Source of the DNA: Hyphomonas sp.
GTDB taxonomy: Bacteria; Pseudomonadota; Alphaproteobacteria; Caulobacterales; Hyphomonadaceae
Assembly: GCF_022844445.1 (NCBI RefSeq)
Contig: NZ_JALHLS010000008.1
Span: 1-64,000, forward strand
Reading direction: 5' to 3'
DNA length: 64,000 bases
Of the stretch, positions 24,814-34,006 are shown piece by piece. The position numbers were made by a program, and so were the translations under genes. Below the pieces are notes generated by a model. It did not search any database. It saw only the letters and a list, made by a program, of their open reading frames with translations, and had not been told where the DNA came from. Position 1 is the first letter of the stretch; each line of letters starts with the position of its first letter.

Positions 24814-25791
24814 CTACTCCGGCCGCGCAAGTCCGGCGGCCGCATACACTGCATCGATCAGCGCCATGTTGGCCACTGCATCTGCGCCGCCTGTCAGGGG
24901 CGGCGCACTTGTCTCCAGCACCCGGACGACATGCGCAAGCTGATGGTCGAACGTCGTCTCGCCCGGAACGGTGTAGCGTTTGATCGACAGGCCGCGGCGC
25001 AGCGTGATCGAATGACCGAGCGATGGGTGAAGGGGATTGCGCGCGACCAGCGTACCTTCCGATCCCTGGATCGCCAGAAGCGCCTTGTAGCGCTGACCCT
25101 CCGCCATGGAAGTGCGCACCAGCGCCGTGACGCCGCTGGCGAACTCCAGTTTGGCCGTGGTGGTGAGGTCTACGCCCTGCGGGCTCGCCTTCGACACGGC
25201 GGACACAACGCGGGGCTCGCTGCCTGCCACGGTGCGCGCCCAGTGCAGCGCGTAGCAGCCAAGGTCCATGAGCGCGCCGCCGCCCAGCCCCGGATCATGG
25301 CGCAGCTCGCCCGGCCGGTACCGGATCGCCACCGAAAACTCCGACCGGATCGCGCACAGCCGGCCGATGGCCCCAGACTGTACCTGCGCCAGCACTTCTT
25401 CAAACATCGGATGATGGCGGTAGTGAAAGGCCTCGATCAGCGGCAGGCCCGTGCGCGCCGATGCCTGCGCCATGGCGCGCGCTTCACCAGCGTTCATCGC
25501 GAACGGCTTCTCGCACAGCACAGCCTTGCCGGCCTCAAGCGCCCTGATGGACAAGTCCGCATGCCGGTTGGGTGGCAGGGCATTGTAGACAAGGTCGATG
25601 TCCGGCCGCGCGATTAGCGCTTCATAGCTGTCGGCGATCTCCGGAATGGCGTGGGTGTCCGCATAGGCGCGCGCACGGGCACGGTCGCGCGCCGCGACGC
25701 AGACGACTTCGCAGTCGTCCCGTTTGTTCACAGGTTTGATGAGTGCGATGGGCGCAATCTTTGCGGCCCCGAGAATGCCGATGCGGATCAT
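24814..25791 (-). CDS. Gfo/Idh/MocA family oxidoreductase
   Basis: A 325-residue NAD(P)-dependent dehydrogenase. The N-terminal Rossmann motif is IGILGAAKIAP, followed by the family's AVLCEKPFAMNAGEA (about residues 85-100), in which the Lys is the conserved catalytic/cofactor residue. The C-terminal half is the Gfo substrate domain (GGGALMDLGCYALHW). Substrates in this family are sugars, inositols or dihydrodiols, with no context here to choose. ATG 25791 is preferred over TTG 25794 because GGAGG precedes it. Its stop is one base away from that of the convergent gene. Confidence 0.92.
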   Translation of the reverse strand: MIRIGILGAAKIAPIALIKPVNKRDDCEVVCVAARDRARARAYADTHAIPEIADSYEALIARPDIDLVYNALPPNRHADLSIRALEAGKAVLCEKPFAMNAGEARAMAQASARTGLPLIEAFHYRHHPMFEEVLAQVQSGAIGRLCAIRSEFSVAIRYRPGELRHDPGLGGGALMDLGCYALHWARTVAGSEPRVVSAVSKASPQGVDLTTTAKLEFASGVTALVRTSMAEGQRYKALLAIQGSEGTLVARNPLHPSLGHSITLRRGLSIKRYTVPGETTFDHQLAHVVRVLETSAPPLTGGADAVANMALIDAVYAAAGLARPE

Positions 25792-25838
25792 CAAACCTCC
25801 TGATTTTGCGCGCTTCTGCGCGCAACATTACAGCAACC

Positions 25839-25865
25839 GTAAACAAATCTGCGCCGTCTGTTTAC
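25839..25865. repeat. Inverted repeat upstream of the Gfo gene
   Basis: GTAAACA (25839-25845) and TGTTTAC (25859-25865), 13 bases apart, in the divergent promoter region between the Gfo/Idh gene and the next small gene. The same region holds a second inverted repeat, TTGCGCGC/GCGCGCAA at 25806-25825. Operator candidates. Confidence 0.35.
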
Positions 25866-25997
25866 CCCAGCCTAACGCGGCTTAATCGCTTTCTTCATCC
25901 GGGGTGAAAAAAAGTTCACGCCGGTAAGATTCCGGAAACCACGCGCAGCGAAGTTGGGGGTGTCCCGAGGCCATTGATCCTAGGAGTGCCTTTGCCA

Positions 25998-26423
25998 ATG
26001 ATGATTGATCTGATAGCGCACATCGCTACATGCAATGGCCTCGCGGACACTGTTTCCAAGCGTGCGCTTGGCATCGTCCTGAACGGCGCTGAGCGCCAGG
26101 GCAGCCCGCTCGCTGAAGTCATGTTCAAGAAGGTTCCCGGCGCGCGCGTTCTCGCTGCGCGGACCGGCGACGAGATCGGCGCCCCGACGGGCGAGATCGC
26201 GCGCCTGATCGAACAGACCCCCGGCGGTCGCCGCCGCGTCGCCCTCTCCATGATTTCTGCACTCCAGGAAGCCGGTCTTGACCACAAGGCCATCGGCACG
26301 CTCCTGCCGTCCATCGGCAGCTGGATGCAATCCGTATACGGCATGAATGACTTTGGCCATTTGGGTGACCTGATTGGCCATGCGGGCGAGCCGTCCCGCA
26401 GAGAGGGGGTGCGCGCCGCATAA
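25998..26423 (+). CDS. Hypothetical protein
   Basis: A 141-residue protein with no recognisable family. It begins with a hydrophobic, helical start (MMIDLIAHIATCNGLADTV) and continues with FKKVPGARVLAARTGDEIGAP, then ARLIEQTPGGRRRVALSMIS, an amphipathic helix, and ends in a Gly/His-rich GDLIGHAGEPSRREG. ATG 25998 is used because AGGAG lies 11 bases upstream; the longer frame begins with TTG 25974 in a weak context. It is followed by a terminator and stands alone. Confidence 0.6.
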   Translation: MMIDLIAHIATCNGLADTVSKRALGIVLNGAERQGSPLAEVMFKKVPGARVLAARTGDEIGAPTGEIARLIEQTPGGRRRVALSMISALQEAGLDHKAIGTLLPSIGSWMQSVYGMNDFGHLGDLIGHAGEPSRREGVRAA

Positions 26424-26501
26424 CGCACTGGCCGTGCGAAGCGAAGCTGACGCTGCCTCAATCCCGACCCTTTGTGGTCATTCGCGTCGCCTCGAGTAAC
26501 C

Positions 26502-26532
26502 GGGCCGCCCTCAGGGGCGGCCCTTTTCTTTT
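26502..26532 (+). terminator. Rho-independent terminator
   Basis: GGGCCGCCC / GGGCGGCCC stem (26502-26510 with 26515-26523) followed by TTTTCTTTT. It lies 79 bases after the stop of the 141-residue gene. Confidence 0.88.
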
Positions 26533-26577
26533 GCCTCGCCGCCCGCTAGAGGCGCTTGGCCCGTGAAGGAGACCGCC

Positions 26578-26859
26578 ATGACCGACACACTCGTGATCCG
26601 CGCCGACGAAGCCATCGCGCTGCGCCTCGTCCAGGCCATCCGCGCCGATGCCGAAACGGTTTGCGCCCCCGATACAGTGGATCTGGTCTCCGTTACTTTC
26701 GACGTCGCCGCTTCCGGTGCCGACCCGGCCAGCCTCGCCTACAAGCCAAGGATCGACCGCAAGACCCGCACCATCCTCTTCACCGGCGGCGCTGCCGAAG
26801 GGGCGAAGGGCATCGTGATGACGGCCACAGCCGTTTACCGGATCACGCCGAAGGCCTAA
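26578..26859 (+). CDS. Small hypothetical protein
   Basis: A 93-residue protein starting at ATG 26578 with GAAGGAGA 5 bases upstream. It reads as an alpha segment (TLVIRADEAIALRLVQAI) followed by a string of beta strands (VDLVSVTFDVAA, ASLAYKPRID, TRTILFTGGAAEG, GIVMTATAVYRI). The strand-rich C-terminal half with a final GIVMTATAVYRI resembles the end of hot-dog thioesterases, but the length is below a full hot-dog domain, so I do not assign it. It sits 30 bases before the SDR gene on the same strand. Confidence 0.55.
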   Translation: MTDTLVIRADEAIALRLVQAIRADAETVCAPDTVDLVSVTFDVAASGADPASLAYKPRIDRKTRTILFTGGAAEGAKGIVMTATAVYRITPKA

Positions 26860-26889
26860 GCTTCCGGCACACCAGCCCCCGGAGCCCTT

Positions 26890-27561
26890 ATGCCGACAAC
26901 CCTTATCACCGGTGCCAATCGCGGCATCGGCCTCGCCCTCGTCCGCGAATTCCAGTCGAAGGGCCATACCGTCATCGCGACCGCGCGCGATCCTTTGTCC
27001 GCGAAAGACCTGAAGGCCACCGGCGCAGAGTTGCACTCCCTCGACGTCGCCGACCCCGCCTCCATCAAGGCGCTCGCGGCCGGCCTCATGGGCCGGCCGT
27101 TAGACTTCCTCATCAACAATGCGGGCCTCGGTGACCGGGCGGATATCACCCGGCTCGACTATGACCGGTTCGAGGAAATCCTGCGCGTCAATACCATCGC
27201 CCCGATCCGCGTGCTGGATGCGCTGACGCCGAACCTCGCGGCCGGCAAGGCGAAAATCGCCGCGGCGCTCTCCAGCCAGCTCGGCTCAATCGAGAATACA
27301 GACATGGGCTTCGGCCTCGCCTACCGTGTCTCCAAGGCCGGCCTCAACATGGGCCTGCGCGCGGCTGCGTGTTCGCTGGCGGACCAAGGGATCACGCTAC
27401 TCGCGTTGCATCCCGGCTGGGTGAAGACCGACATGGGCGGCGACGGCGCGCCGGTCGAGCCCGCCGACAGCGCGGCCGGTCTCTACAAGGTCATCACCGG
27501 TTCCAAGCCGTCGAAAGCGCTGCGCTTCTACGATTTCGAAGGCAAGACGCTGCCCTGGTAG
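26890..27561 (+). CDS. Short-chain dehydrogenase/reductase (SDR)
   Basis: A 223-residue NAD(P)-dependent SDR. The cofactor motif is TLITGANRGIGLALV (TGxxxGIG, from residue 5), NNAG is present, and the catalytic pair is YRVSKAGLN (YxxxK). The Ser upstream is in SSQLGSIENT. The proline after the active site and GWVKTDMGGDG fit the carbonyl-reductase-like CsgA/sniffer type that regulates or reduces carbonyl compounds. GGAG lies 5 bases before ATG 26890. The gene's stop is 3 bases from the convergent RND permease. Confidence 0.93.
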   Translation: MPTTLITGANRGIGLALVREFQSKGHTVIATARDPLSAKDLKATGAELHSLDVADPASIKALAAGLMGRPLDFLINNAGLGDRADITRLDYDRFEEILRVNTIAPIRVLDALTPNLAAGKAKIAAALSSQLGSIENTDMGFGLAYRVSKAGLNMGLRAAACSLADQGITLLALHPGWVKTDMGGDGAPVEPADSAAGLYKVITGSKPSKALRFYDFEGKTLPW

Positions 27562-27564
27562 CGC

Positions 27565-30500
27565 CTATTCGGCAGCGGGCAGCATCCGGTCACGCTCACG
27601 CATCGGCGGCGGATCGTAGGGATCGTCCTGCGGCGGCGGTGTAAACCGCTTGGCCAGTTCGAGTCTGCCATTGACCAGCCGATAGGCTTGCAGCGGAAGT
27701 TCGGCAGGGCGCTTGAAGCTGCCCACTAGGTCCGGTGCCCAGGCCGGCGTGTTGCGCACAATAATGAACAACCGGCGCGCCCAGTTGCCAATCCGGTTGG
27801 GGGCAAGCAGCCATGCCGGCGTTACCAGGAGGATCATCATCGTGGAGAAGCCGAGGCCGAACACGACCGCCGTTGCCAGCTGCACCCACCATTCGGAGCT
27901 TGCGCCGCCGAAGTTCAATGCACCCTCGGCAAAGTTCACGTTCATCTGGATCATCATCGGGAACAGGCCGAACATTGTCGTGCCCGTCGTCAGCAGGATC
28001 GGTCGGATACGCTGCGCCGCCGTGGCAACGGCCGCGTCTTCGGCTGTCCGGCCGTCTTCGCGCAGCCGGTTGAATGTGTCGATCAGGATGATGTTGTTGT
28101 TCACCACAACGCCAGCGAGAGCGACAATCCCGGTGCCGATCATCAGGATACTGACATAGGGCAGCAGCAGGTTGATGCCGACTAGAACACCGGCTGTCGA
28201 CAGGATCACGGCCGACAGGGTCAGCGCGACCTGCCAGAAGTTGTTGAACTGCCAGAGCAGGATTACGGCCATCATGAACAGCGCGGCAAGCGAAGCGCCG
28301 ACAAAGAACGCGCCGGCTTCCGCCGTGTCTTCGTCCGCGCCTTCGAAGCGCACTTCCACGCCGGCGGGAACGTCCGCTTCGGCCAGGAAGGTCTTCAGCT
28401 CTGCGACAATTGCGCCGCCGGTGCCCTGTTCGCGGGCATTGCCGCGCACGTCGATGACGCGCTTTGCTTCGCGCCGTTCGATCTGGCTCACCCGGGGCGC
28501 GGCCTCGCGCGTTACGAACAGTGACAGCGGCACGTTGCCTTGCGGCGTGGAGATTTTCAGTGCGTCGATGGCCGAGGCCGAGCGTTCGTCCTGAGGGAAG
28601 CGGACGCGGATGTCGACTTCCTCGTTCGCATCATCCGGGCGGAAACGTCCGACGAGCACGCCATTGGTAACGAGTTGCACGGCCGCGCCAATCTGGGCGA
28701 CGTCTACACCGAACTTGCCGGCTTCCGCGCGGTCCACGGTGAGTTGGTACTCGACGCCGGGCAGGGGGCGGGAGTCGTCGATCTCGATCACATCGTCGCG
28801 CGATTCAAGCCAGTTGCGGATCAGCGTCGCGGTGCGGTCGAGTTCAGCGGAATCTTCGCCAAGCAGCGCGACCTGAACGTCCTTGCCGCCGGGCGGGCCT
28901 TGTTCACGCGACTGGATTTCGAAACGCATTGCCGGAACCGCCGCGAGCCGGGCACGCACTTCTTCCAGCGTCTCGCGGGCGTTGAAGTCGCCGTCCGATG
29001 TTGTGTTGAGGTCCAGAAGGATCTGGCCGATCGTGTCGCGCGGGATGCCGCCAACGCCGTCAAAGCTGAAGCCGGACGAGGACAAGCCGGTGCGGGTTGA
29101 AATCGCTGTGATGCCGCGAATGTCCGAGATCGCTTCTTCCGCTGCGCTGACATACGTCGCCTTCTCGTCCGCCGACAGCGCGCCCTGCGCCTGTACGAAG
29201 ACGAAGGCCTGTTCCGGCTCGATATCGAGGAAGAACTCGGTCTTGTGCTGTTCGGAGCCAAACCACCAGAAAATCGCAAAGACGGTCGCCAGCACGGCGC
29301 CCGTCGTCAGAAGCGGGCGCTTGATGGTCGCGCTCACCAGCTTCACATAGCCGCCGGTGAAGCCCTTCGCCCTGCGCGGGTCACCATTGGCGGCCAGCGC
29401 GGCCAGGTTTTCGTCCGTGCCCTCAGTCGAGCGGCCGCCGAGCACGCTGCCCAGTACGGGCAGGAAGATCAGCGCCACGGCGAGCGAGGCGGTCAGAACG
29501 AAGATCAGCGTGATCGGCAGGTAGGCCATGAACTTGCCGGGCATCGAGTTCCAGAACAGGAACGGGACGAAAGCCGCCAGCGTCGTCAGCGTGGACGATA
29601 CGATAGGCCAGAACATCCGCTTGCCGGCGAGTGCGTAGGCCTCTTTGCGGTGCATGCCTTCGGCCATCTTCCGGTCGGCATATTCGGTCACCACGATGCC
29701 GCCATCCACCAAGATGCCGACTGCGATGACCATGCCGAACATCACCATCATGTTGATCGTGTAGCCAAACGCGCCCAGCATCAGGAACGCGATCATGAAG
29801 GTTGCCGGGATCGAGATGCCCACCAGCATGGCAGAGCGCCAGCCGAGCGAGGCCACCACGATGATCATCACAAGGAGGATCGCCGTCATGATCGAGCTTT
29901 CCAGCTGACCCAGTTGGTCGCCGATCATTTCCGACATGTCGGACGTGATCTTCGCGCGCACCGTCGTCGGCCATTTCTGGCTCTCGTCTTCGACGATGGC
30001 GTTCACATTGTTAGCGGTGTCGAGGATGTTCGCGCCGGTGCGCTTCACCACTTCGATCAGCAGCGCCTGTTCGCCGTTGAATGTCGCGTGGCCGGTCGCG
30101 TCCTTGAACGTGCGGCGCACTTCGGCGACATCGCCCAGCGTCACGACGGCATCTTCGGTCCGCTTGATCGGAAGGCTGAGCGCATCGGCGCCGGTGCGGA
30201 TGATGCCCGGAACCTTGACGGCAAAACTGCCCTGTCCGGTATCAATAAGACCCGCCGGGATCAGCTGGTTGTTCGAACTGACGACCGCGTAGATCTCCTG
30301 GTAGGAGATATTGTATTCCTCGAGCTTCACCGGATCGATGATGATCTCGAGCAGGTCATCGCGCTTGCCCTGCACGCGCGCTTCCAGCACGCCGGGGTCG
30401 GCTTCGATCCGCTCTTTCAGGTCTTCGGCAATCCGGGCGAGGCCGCGCTCGGGCGCATCGCCATAGATGTTGACCACCAGCACGGGAAACTGCGCCGCGT

Positions 30501-30897
30501 TGAACTCTGAAACAATCGGCTCGCGTGCGTCGGCGGGGAAATAGCGTTTCGCCATGTCCACCTTGTCTTTGACGTCGAGCACGGCCTGGTCGACATCCAC
30601 GTCGATCTCGAATTCAAGAACCAGCTGTGCGGCGCCTTCGCCGGCAAACGAGCTGAAGGTCTTCAGGCCTTCGAGCGACTGAATCTCCTGTTCAATCGGG
30701 CGCACCAGCAGCCGTTCGGAATCTTCCGGCGTCACGCCGGCCAGCGGCACCGTGATCGCCACGAAGGGGATCGGTATGTCCGGATCTGCTTCCTTCGGGA
30801 TGCTGATATAGGTCATCAGGCCCGCAATGAGCGAGCAGACCAGAATGGCAATCACCATTCTGGAGCGGCCGATAGCGCCGTCAATCAGGCCGTTCAT
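27565..30897 (-). CDS. RND family efflux permease
   Basis: A 1110-residue inner-membrane resistance-nodulation-division transporter with two repeated halves, each with a large periplasmic loop. The TM4 proton-relay motif is GILVDGGIVVTEYADR, with a single Asp rather than the DD of AcrB. TM segments such as AILLVMIIVVASLGW and the C-terminal VVFGLGFSTMMILLVTPAW are clear. It is translated from an ATG overlapping the adaptor's stop codon. Substrates (drugs, metals or lipophilic compounds) are not evident, and no outer-membrane TolC-type gene is nearby. Confidence 0.93.
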   Translation of the reverse strand: MNGLIDGAIGRSRMVIAILVCSLIAGLMTYISIPKEADPDIPIPFVAITVPLAGVTPEDSERLLVRPIEQEIQSLEGLKTFSSFAGEGAAQLVLEFEIDVDVDQAVLDVKDKVDMAKRYFPADAREPIVSEFNAAQFPVLVVNIYGDAPERGLARIAEDLKERIEADPGVLEARVQGKRDDLLEIIIDPVKLEEYNISYQEIYAVVSSNNQLIPAGLIDTGQGSFAVKVPGIIRTGADALSLPIKRTEDAVVTLGDVAEVRRTFKDATGHATFNGEQALLIEVVKRTGANILDTANNVNAIVEDESQKWPTTVRAKITSDMSEMIGDQLGQLESSIMTAILLVMIIVVASLGWRSAMLVGISIPATFMIAFLMLGAFGYTINMMVMFGMVIAVGILVDGGIVVTEYADRKMAEGMHRKEAYALAGKRMFWPIVSSTLTTLAAFVPFLFWNSMPGKFMAYLPITLIFVLTASLAVALIFLPVLGSVLGGRSTEGTDENLAALAANGDPRRAKGFTGGYVKLVSATIKRPLLTTGAVLATVFAIFWWFGSEQHKTEFFLDIEPEQAFVFVQAQGALSADEKATYVSAAEEAISDIRGITAISTRTGLSSSGFSFDGVGGIPRDTIGQILLDLNTTSDGDFNARETLEEVRARLAAVPAMRFEIQSREQGPPGGKDVQVALLGEDSAELDRTATLIRNWLESRDDVIEIDDSRPLPGVEYQLTVDRAEAGKFGVDVAQIGAAVQLVTNGVLVGRFRPDDANEEVDIRVRFPQDERSASAIDALKISTPQGNVPLSLFVTREAAPRVSQIERREAKRVIDVRGNAREQGTGGAIVAELKTFLAEADVPAGVEVRFEGADEDTAEAGAFFVGASLAALFMMAVILLWQFNNFWQVALTLSAVILSTAGVLVGINLLLPYVSILMIGTGIVALAGVVVNNNIILIDTFNRLREDGRTAEDAAVATAAQRIRPILLTTGTTMFGLFPMMIQMNVNFAEGALNFGGASSEWWVQLATAVVFGLGFSTMMILLVTPAWLLAPNRIGNWARRLFIIVRNTPAWAPDLVGSFKRPAELPLQAYRLVNGRLELAKRFTPPPQDDPYDPPPMRERDRMLPAAE

Positions 30898-31970
30898 GGC
30901 CGGGCTCCACCTTGCGCCACAGGACGCACTTTCACACCGTCATTCAGATAGTCCTGACCGATGGCGACGAGCGTGGACTGCTCCGGCAGACCGGTCACCC
31001 ACGCGCCATCCGGCGTTTCATCAATTACGCGGATCGGTGCAAATGATACAGTGTTGTCGGCCTGCACAAGGCGTACGCCGAGTTGTCCGGCATCGGACAA
31101 TGTCAGCAGCGAGCGCGCGACCAGCGTGGCCGGCAATTCGCCCGCGGGCACGTTCAGCGTGGCCGAGACACCGGCCGCAACGGGCGCGTCGCCGGCGACG
31201 AGTTCGGCCTCGATGGGGAATGTGCGCGTCTGCGGGCTGGCTGTGCGGGCGACATAGCGCAGCTTGGCCGGGAACGTGCGGCCATCGGCGAGCAGTGCAT
31301 TGGCCATCATGCCGGGCTTCAGGAGCCCGGCTTCGGCTTCCGTCACTTCGGCGGACACGATGACCGGGCTCAGGTCTACAAGCAGGCCGCAGGGCGAGCC
31401 GGGGCTCAGATAGTCGCCGGCTTCCGCGAGGCGCTGTTCAAAGATGCCGTCGAACGGCGCACGGATCTGCGTGCGGCCAAGTTCGACCTTTGCGGAGTTC
31501 ACGGCAGCTTCCGCCGCATCGAGCGTGGCGCGGGCTGCGGCTTCACGGTTCGCCGGGGCCAGACCTTTGGCGGCGAGCGAGGCGGCGGCTTCGAAGTCGA
31601 CCTTCGCCGCATTGCGATTGGCTTCGGCTTCTTTCACGCGGGCGCTGCGGGCTTCCACATCCACGCCGCAGAGCAGGGTGCCCTGTTTGACGAAATTGCC
31701 TTCGCGCACCGGCGTGGAGATCACAGTCCCGGCGGTGCCGGACTTAACCGTCACGGACTTGTCGGGGGCGGTGCGCCCCTTGGCACGCACCGTCAGGGAA
31801 TGGGGCTGGCTCTGCGCCGTGACGACGATGGCATCCGGCGCCGGGGCGGGCCCTTCGGCTGCCGCAGGCGCCACCTCCGACCCGATGCTTCCGCGCATCA
31901 GGCTCCGGACTCCAAAGTAGCTTACGATGACAGCCAGGATAACGGCTGCGATCAGGACGGAACGGTTCAC
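30894..31970 (-). CDS. RND efflux periplasmic adaptor subunit (HlyD/AcrA-type)
   Basis: About 358 residues starting at GTG 31970; ATG 32030 upstream would add 20 residues. An N-terminal anchor (LIAAVILAVIVSYFGVRSL) precedes the membrane-fusion lipoyl domain with TVKSGTAGTVISTPVREGN and its mirror segment VELGRTQIRAPFDGIFEQ. A helical hairpin (ANRNAAKVDFEAAASLAAKG) lies between, followed by beta-barrel and membrane-proximal domains. It bridges the RND pump to an outer-membrane channel and is translationally coupled to the pump by a 4-base overlap. Confidence 0.9.
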   Translation of the reverse strand: MNRSVLIAAVILAVIVSYFGVRSLMRGSIGSEVAPAAAEGPAPAPDAIVVTAQSQPHSLTVRAKGRTAPDKSVTVKSGTAGTVISTPVREGNFVKQGTLLCGVDVEARSARVKEAEANRNAAKVDFEAAASLAAKGLAPANREAAARATLDAAEAAVNSAKVELGRTQIRAPFDGIFEQRLAEAGDYLSPGSPCGLLVDLSPVIVSAEVTEAEAGLLKPGMMANALLADGRTFPAKLRYVARTASPQTRTFPIEAELVAGDAPVAAGVSATLNVPAGELPATLVARSLLTLSDAGQLGVRLVQADNTVSFAPIRVIDETPDGAWVTGLPEQSTLVAIGQDYLNDGVKVRPVAQGGARP

Positions 31971-32142
31971 GGACGGGATCTTTCCTGGGAGGACGGGGGA
32001 CAAGATAGTGCTTAGTGACGCGAGAGTCATCTTTCGCGCCCGCAATATTTATCCCGCCAGCCCTTTCCGCCCAGCAAAGATCCGGCGAAACTTGGTTAAT
32101 CGAACCCCGTCACGCCTTCAGGAAAGGTCTAAAAAGCCGCCG

Positions 32143-33633
32143 TCACGCAGCGGAAACCGGCGGTTTACGGTCCGCCCAGGGCCGCGCCGCTTCCAGCTCC
32201 AGCGCCAGCTCGAACAGCAGTGCGTCATCGCCCCGCTTGCCGGAGAACATCGCCCCGATGGGCAGGCCCGAGGGCGACCAGGCCAGCGGCACGCTCATGG
32301 ACGCAGCCCCGGCCACGTTCATCGGAGAGGTATAGGCGACGAAGCGCAGCACGCTCTCCATCACCTTGTCGAAGTCCCCGTCTGGTGCCTGTTCGCCGAT
32401 TGGCACAGCCGGGCTCCCGGTTACCGGCGACAGGATCACGTCCAGCGAGTCGAAAAAGCTCGCATACTGAGCCTCGAAGCCCTGCAGGTAGGTGATCGTG
32501 TCCGGCACCTCGCCGATCCGTTTCACCGCCATACCGGCGAGGCCCAGTGTCCAGGGCTCGACGATCTCCGGCCCCACCGGCTTGCCGGAGAAAGCCGCCA
32601 CCTGTTGCGCGAACATGCCTGCGCCCGCCGCCCAATAGAGAATGAAGGCGTCCGTGAACTTCGGCCCGTCCATCGGGAACGTATAGTCGACCACCGTATG
32701 TCCGAGGTCGCGGCAGAGCTGCGCCACGTCTTCCATTGCCGTGCGCGTCTCCGCCGCCAGCGCTGTTCCGCCGATGGGCTCCGGCGCGTACCCGATCCGC
32801 AAGCGGCGCGTCAGCGGCTGGATATCTCCCAGTAGCGGATAGGTGCCGTCATTGGCCTCCGCCGCGCGGAACAGTGCAATGGAATCGCGCACGCTCAGTG
32901 TCACGGCATGGTTTACCGATATCTGGATTGGCGGCGCCGCGCCCGGCTCGCTATAGGGCAGGCGGTCACGTGAGGGCTTCAGCCCAAACACGCCGCACGT
33001 CGAGGCCGGAATGCGGATCGAGCCGCCGCCGTCACTCGCATGCGCAAACGGCACCACCCGCGCGGCGACCAGTGCCGCCGCTCCGCCGGACGATCCGCCC
33101 GGAATGCGTGTCAGGTCCCAGGGATTGTGCGTCGGCCCGTTGGACAAGGGCTCGGTCGAGGAAATCAGCCCGGCCTCCGGCGTTGCCGACTTGCCAAGCG
33201 AGACAATCCCGGCGCCGCGCCATCTGCTCGCGAACGGATTGTCCGTCGTCGCCATGTGCCCGGCGAGGCCTCGGCTGCCCGCCAGGGTCGGTGCGCCCTT
33301 CCAGTCGATCAGGTCCTTGATGAAGCTCGGTACACCCGCAAGCGCGCCGGAGAGCAATCCTGCCGCGTCTGACCGGGCAATCTCGAATGTCTCCGAAACG
33401 ATGCCGTTGATCTGCGGCTCCACCGCCTTGGCGCGCGTGATGGCCGCCTCGACCTGCTCCAGCGCCGTGGTCTCGCCGGCGGCAATGCCCGCCGCCATCG
33501 CCACTCCGTCCGCATAGGCCGGCACGGTGCGCGCCGGCGCCGCGTCTTCCTTCGGCGTTCTTGGCGCGCAGGCGGCCAGCGCTACGGTTGCCGCACTGCC
33601 GGCCAGCATGGCGCGGCGGGATAGTTTCAGCAT
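32143..33633 (-). CDS. Secreted amidase (amidase signature family)
   Basis: A 496-residue amidase-signature hydrolase exported by a twin-arginine-like signal that is also a lipobox candidate (SRRAMLAGSAATVALAAC). The Ser-cisSer-Lys triad is visible: Lys in VPSFIKDLIDWKG, cis-Ser in GGSSGGAAAL, nucleophile Ser in DGGGSIRIPAS. It hydrolyses amide or related bonds; the substrate is unknown. ATG 33633 has GGAGG 7 bases upstream; the longer frame adds 49 unlikely residues. It starts divergently from the broken membrane protein at 33771. Confidence 0.88.
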   Translation of the reverse strand: MLKLSRRAMLAGSAATVALAACAPRTPKEDAAPARTVPAYADGVAMAAGIAAGETTALEQVEAAITRAKAVEPQINGIVSETFEIARSDAAGLLSGALAGVPSFIKDLIDWKGAPTLAGSRGLAGHMATTDNPFASRWRGAGIVSLGKSATPEAGLISSTEPLSNGPTHNPWDLTRIPGGSSGGAAALVAARVVPFAHASDGGGSIRIPASTCGVFGLKPSRDRLPYSEPGAAPPIQISVNHAVTLSVRDSIALFRAAEANDGTYPLLGDIQPLTRRLRIGYAPEPIGGTALAAETRTAMEDVAQLCRDLGHTVVDYTFPMDGPKFTDAFILYWAAGAGMFAQQVAAFSGKPVGPEIVEPWTLGLAGMAVKRIGEVPDTITYLQGFEAQYASFFDSLDVILSPVTGSPAVPIGEQAPDGDFDKVMESVLRFVAYTSPMNVAGAASMSVPLAWSPSGLPIGAMFSGKRGDDALLFELALELEAARPWADRKPPVSAA

Positions 33634-33770
33634 GGTCGATCCTCCCCGGATTCTGTTGCGTCGCATCGTGGCGCTCCGCATCGAGGGGCGCAAGGCCTCG
33701 TGCACGCCGGCAACGTCAGCCTTGACGGTATTGAGAAGGCAGGCGCACCGTCTGACCGGGGAGACATCCC

Positions 33771-33966
33771 ATGCATCCAATGAATCCTCGGCGGCGGCTT
33801 CCTTGGCACGCTCGTTGGCGCAGCCTTCCTGCTTTGGCTGGATGGCATGGCGCCGGATGTGGTCACGCCCAATCTCCTACGCCCAGCCATCGGCGCTGCG
33901 GCAGGCTTGCTGCTCGCGGGGGGCGGCTCGCGGCCGATAGCAAAATCTGTTTTCACAAGGCGATAA
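33771..33966 (+). pseudogene. Frame-broken small membrane protein
   Basis: A good ribosome binding site (GGGGAGAC) precedes ATG 33771, but that frame gives an unlikely Arg-rich peptide. The other frame, open from ATC 33784 to TAA 33964-33966, encodes about 60 residues with two strong membrane segments: ILGGGFLGTLVGAAFLLWLD and then RPAIGAAAGLLLAGGG, ending PIAKSVFTRR. It has no in-frame ATG, GTG or TTG at its beginning because TGA is at 33781. Removing one A near 33782-33784 would fuse MHPM to ILGGGFLG. It is either a true frameshift, a sequencing error, or an unusual start. It lies 40 bases before tlyA. Confidence 0.5.
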
Positions 33967-34006
33967 CCCCATCGATTCCCGCGCCGGGATAAGGCAGAGA
34001 GCCTGC

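Noticed and set aside
29245-30510. A 421-codon plus-strand frame opposite the RND permease
   Set aside because: Antisense to a well-supported transporter; His/Arg/Asp-rich translation without any domain.
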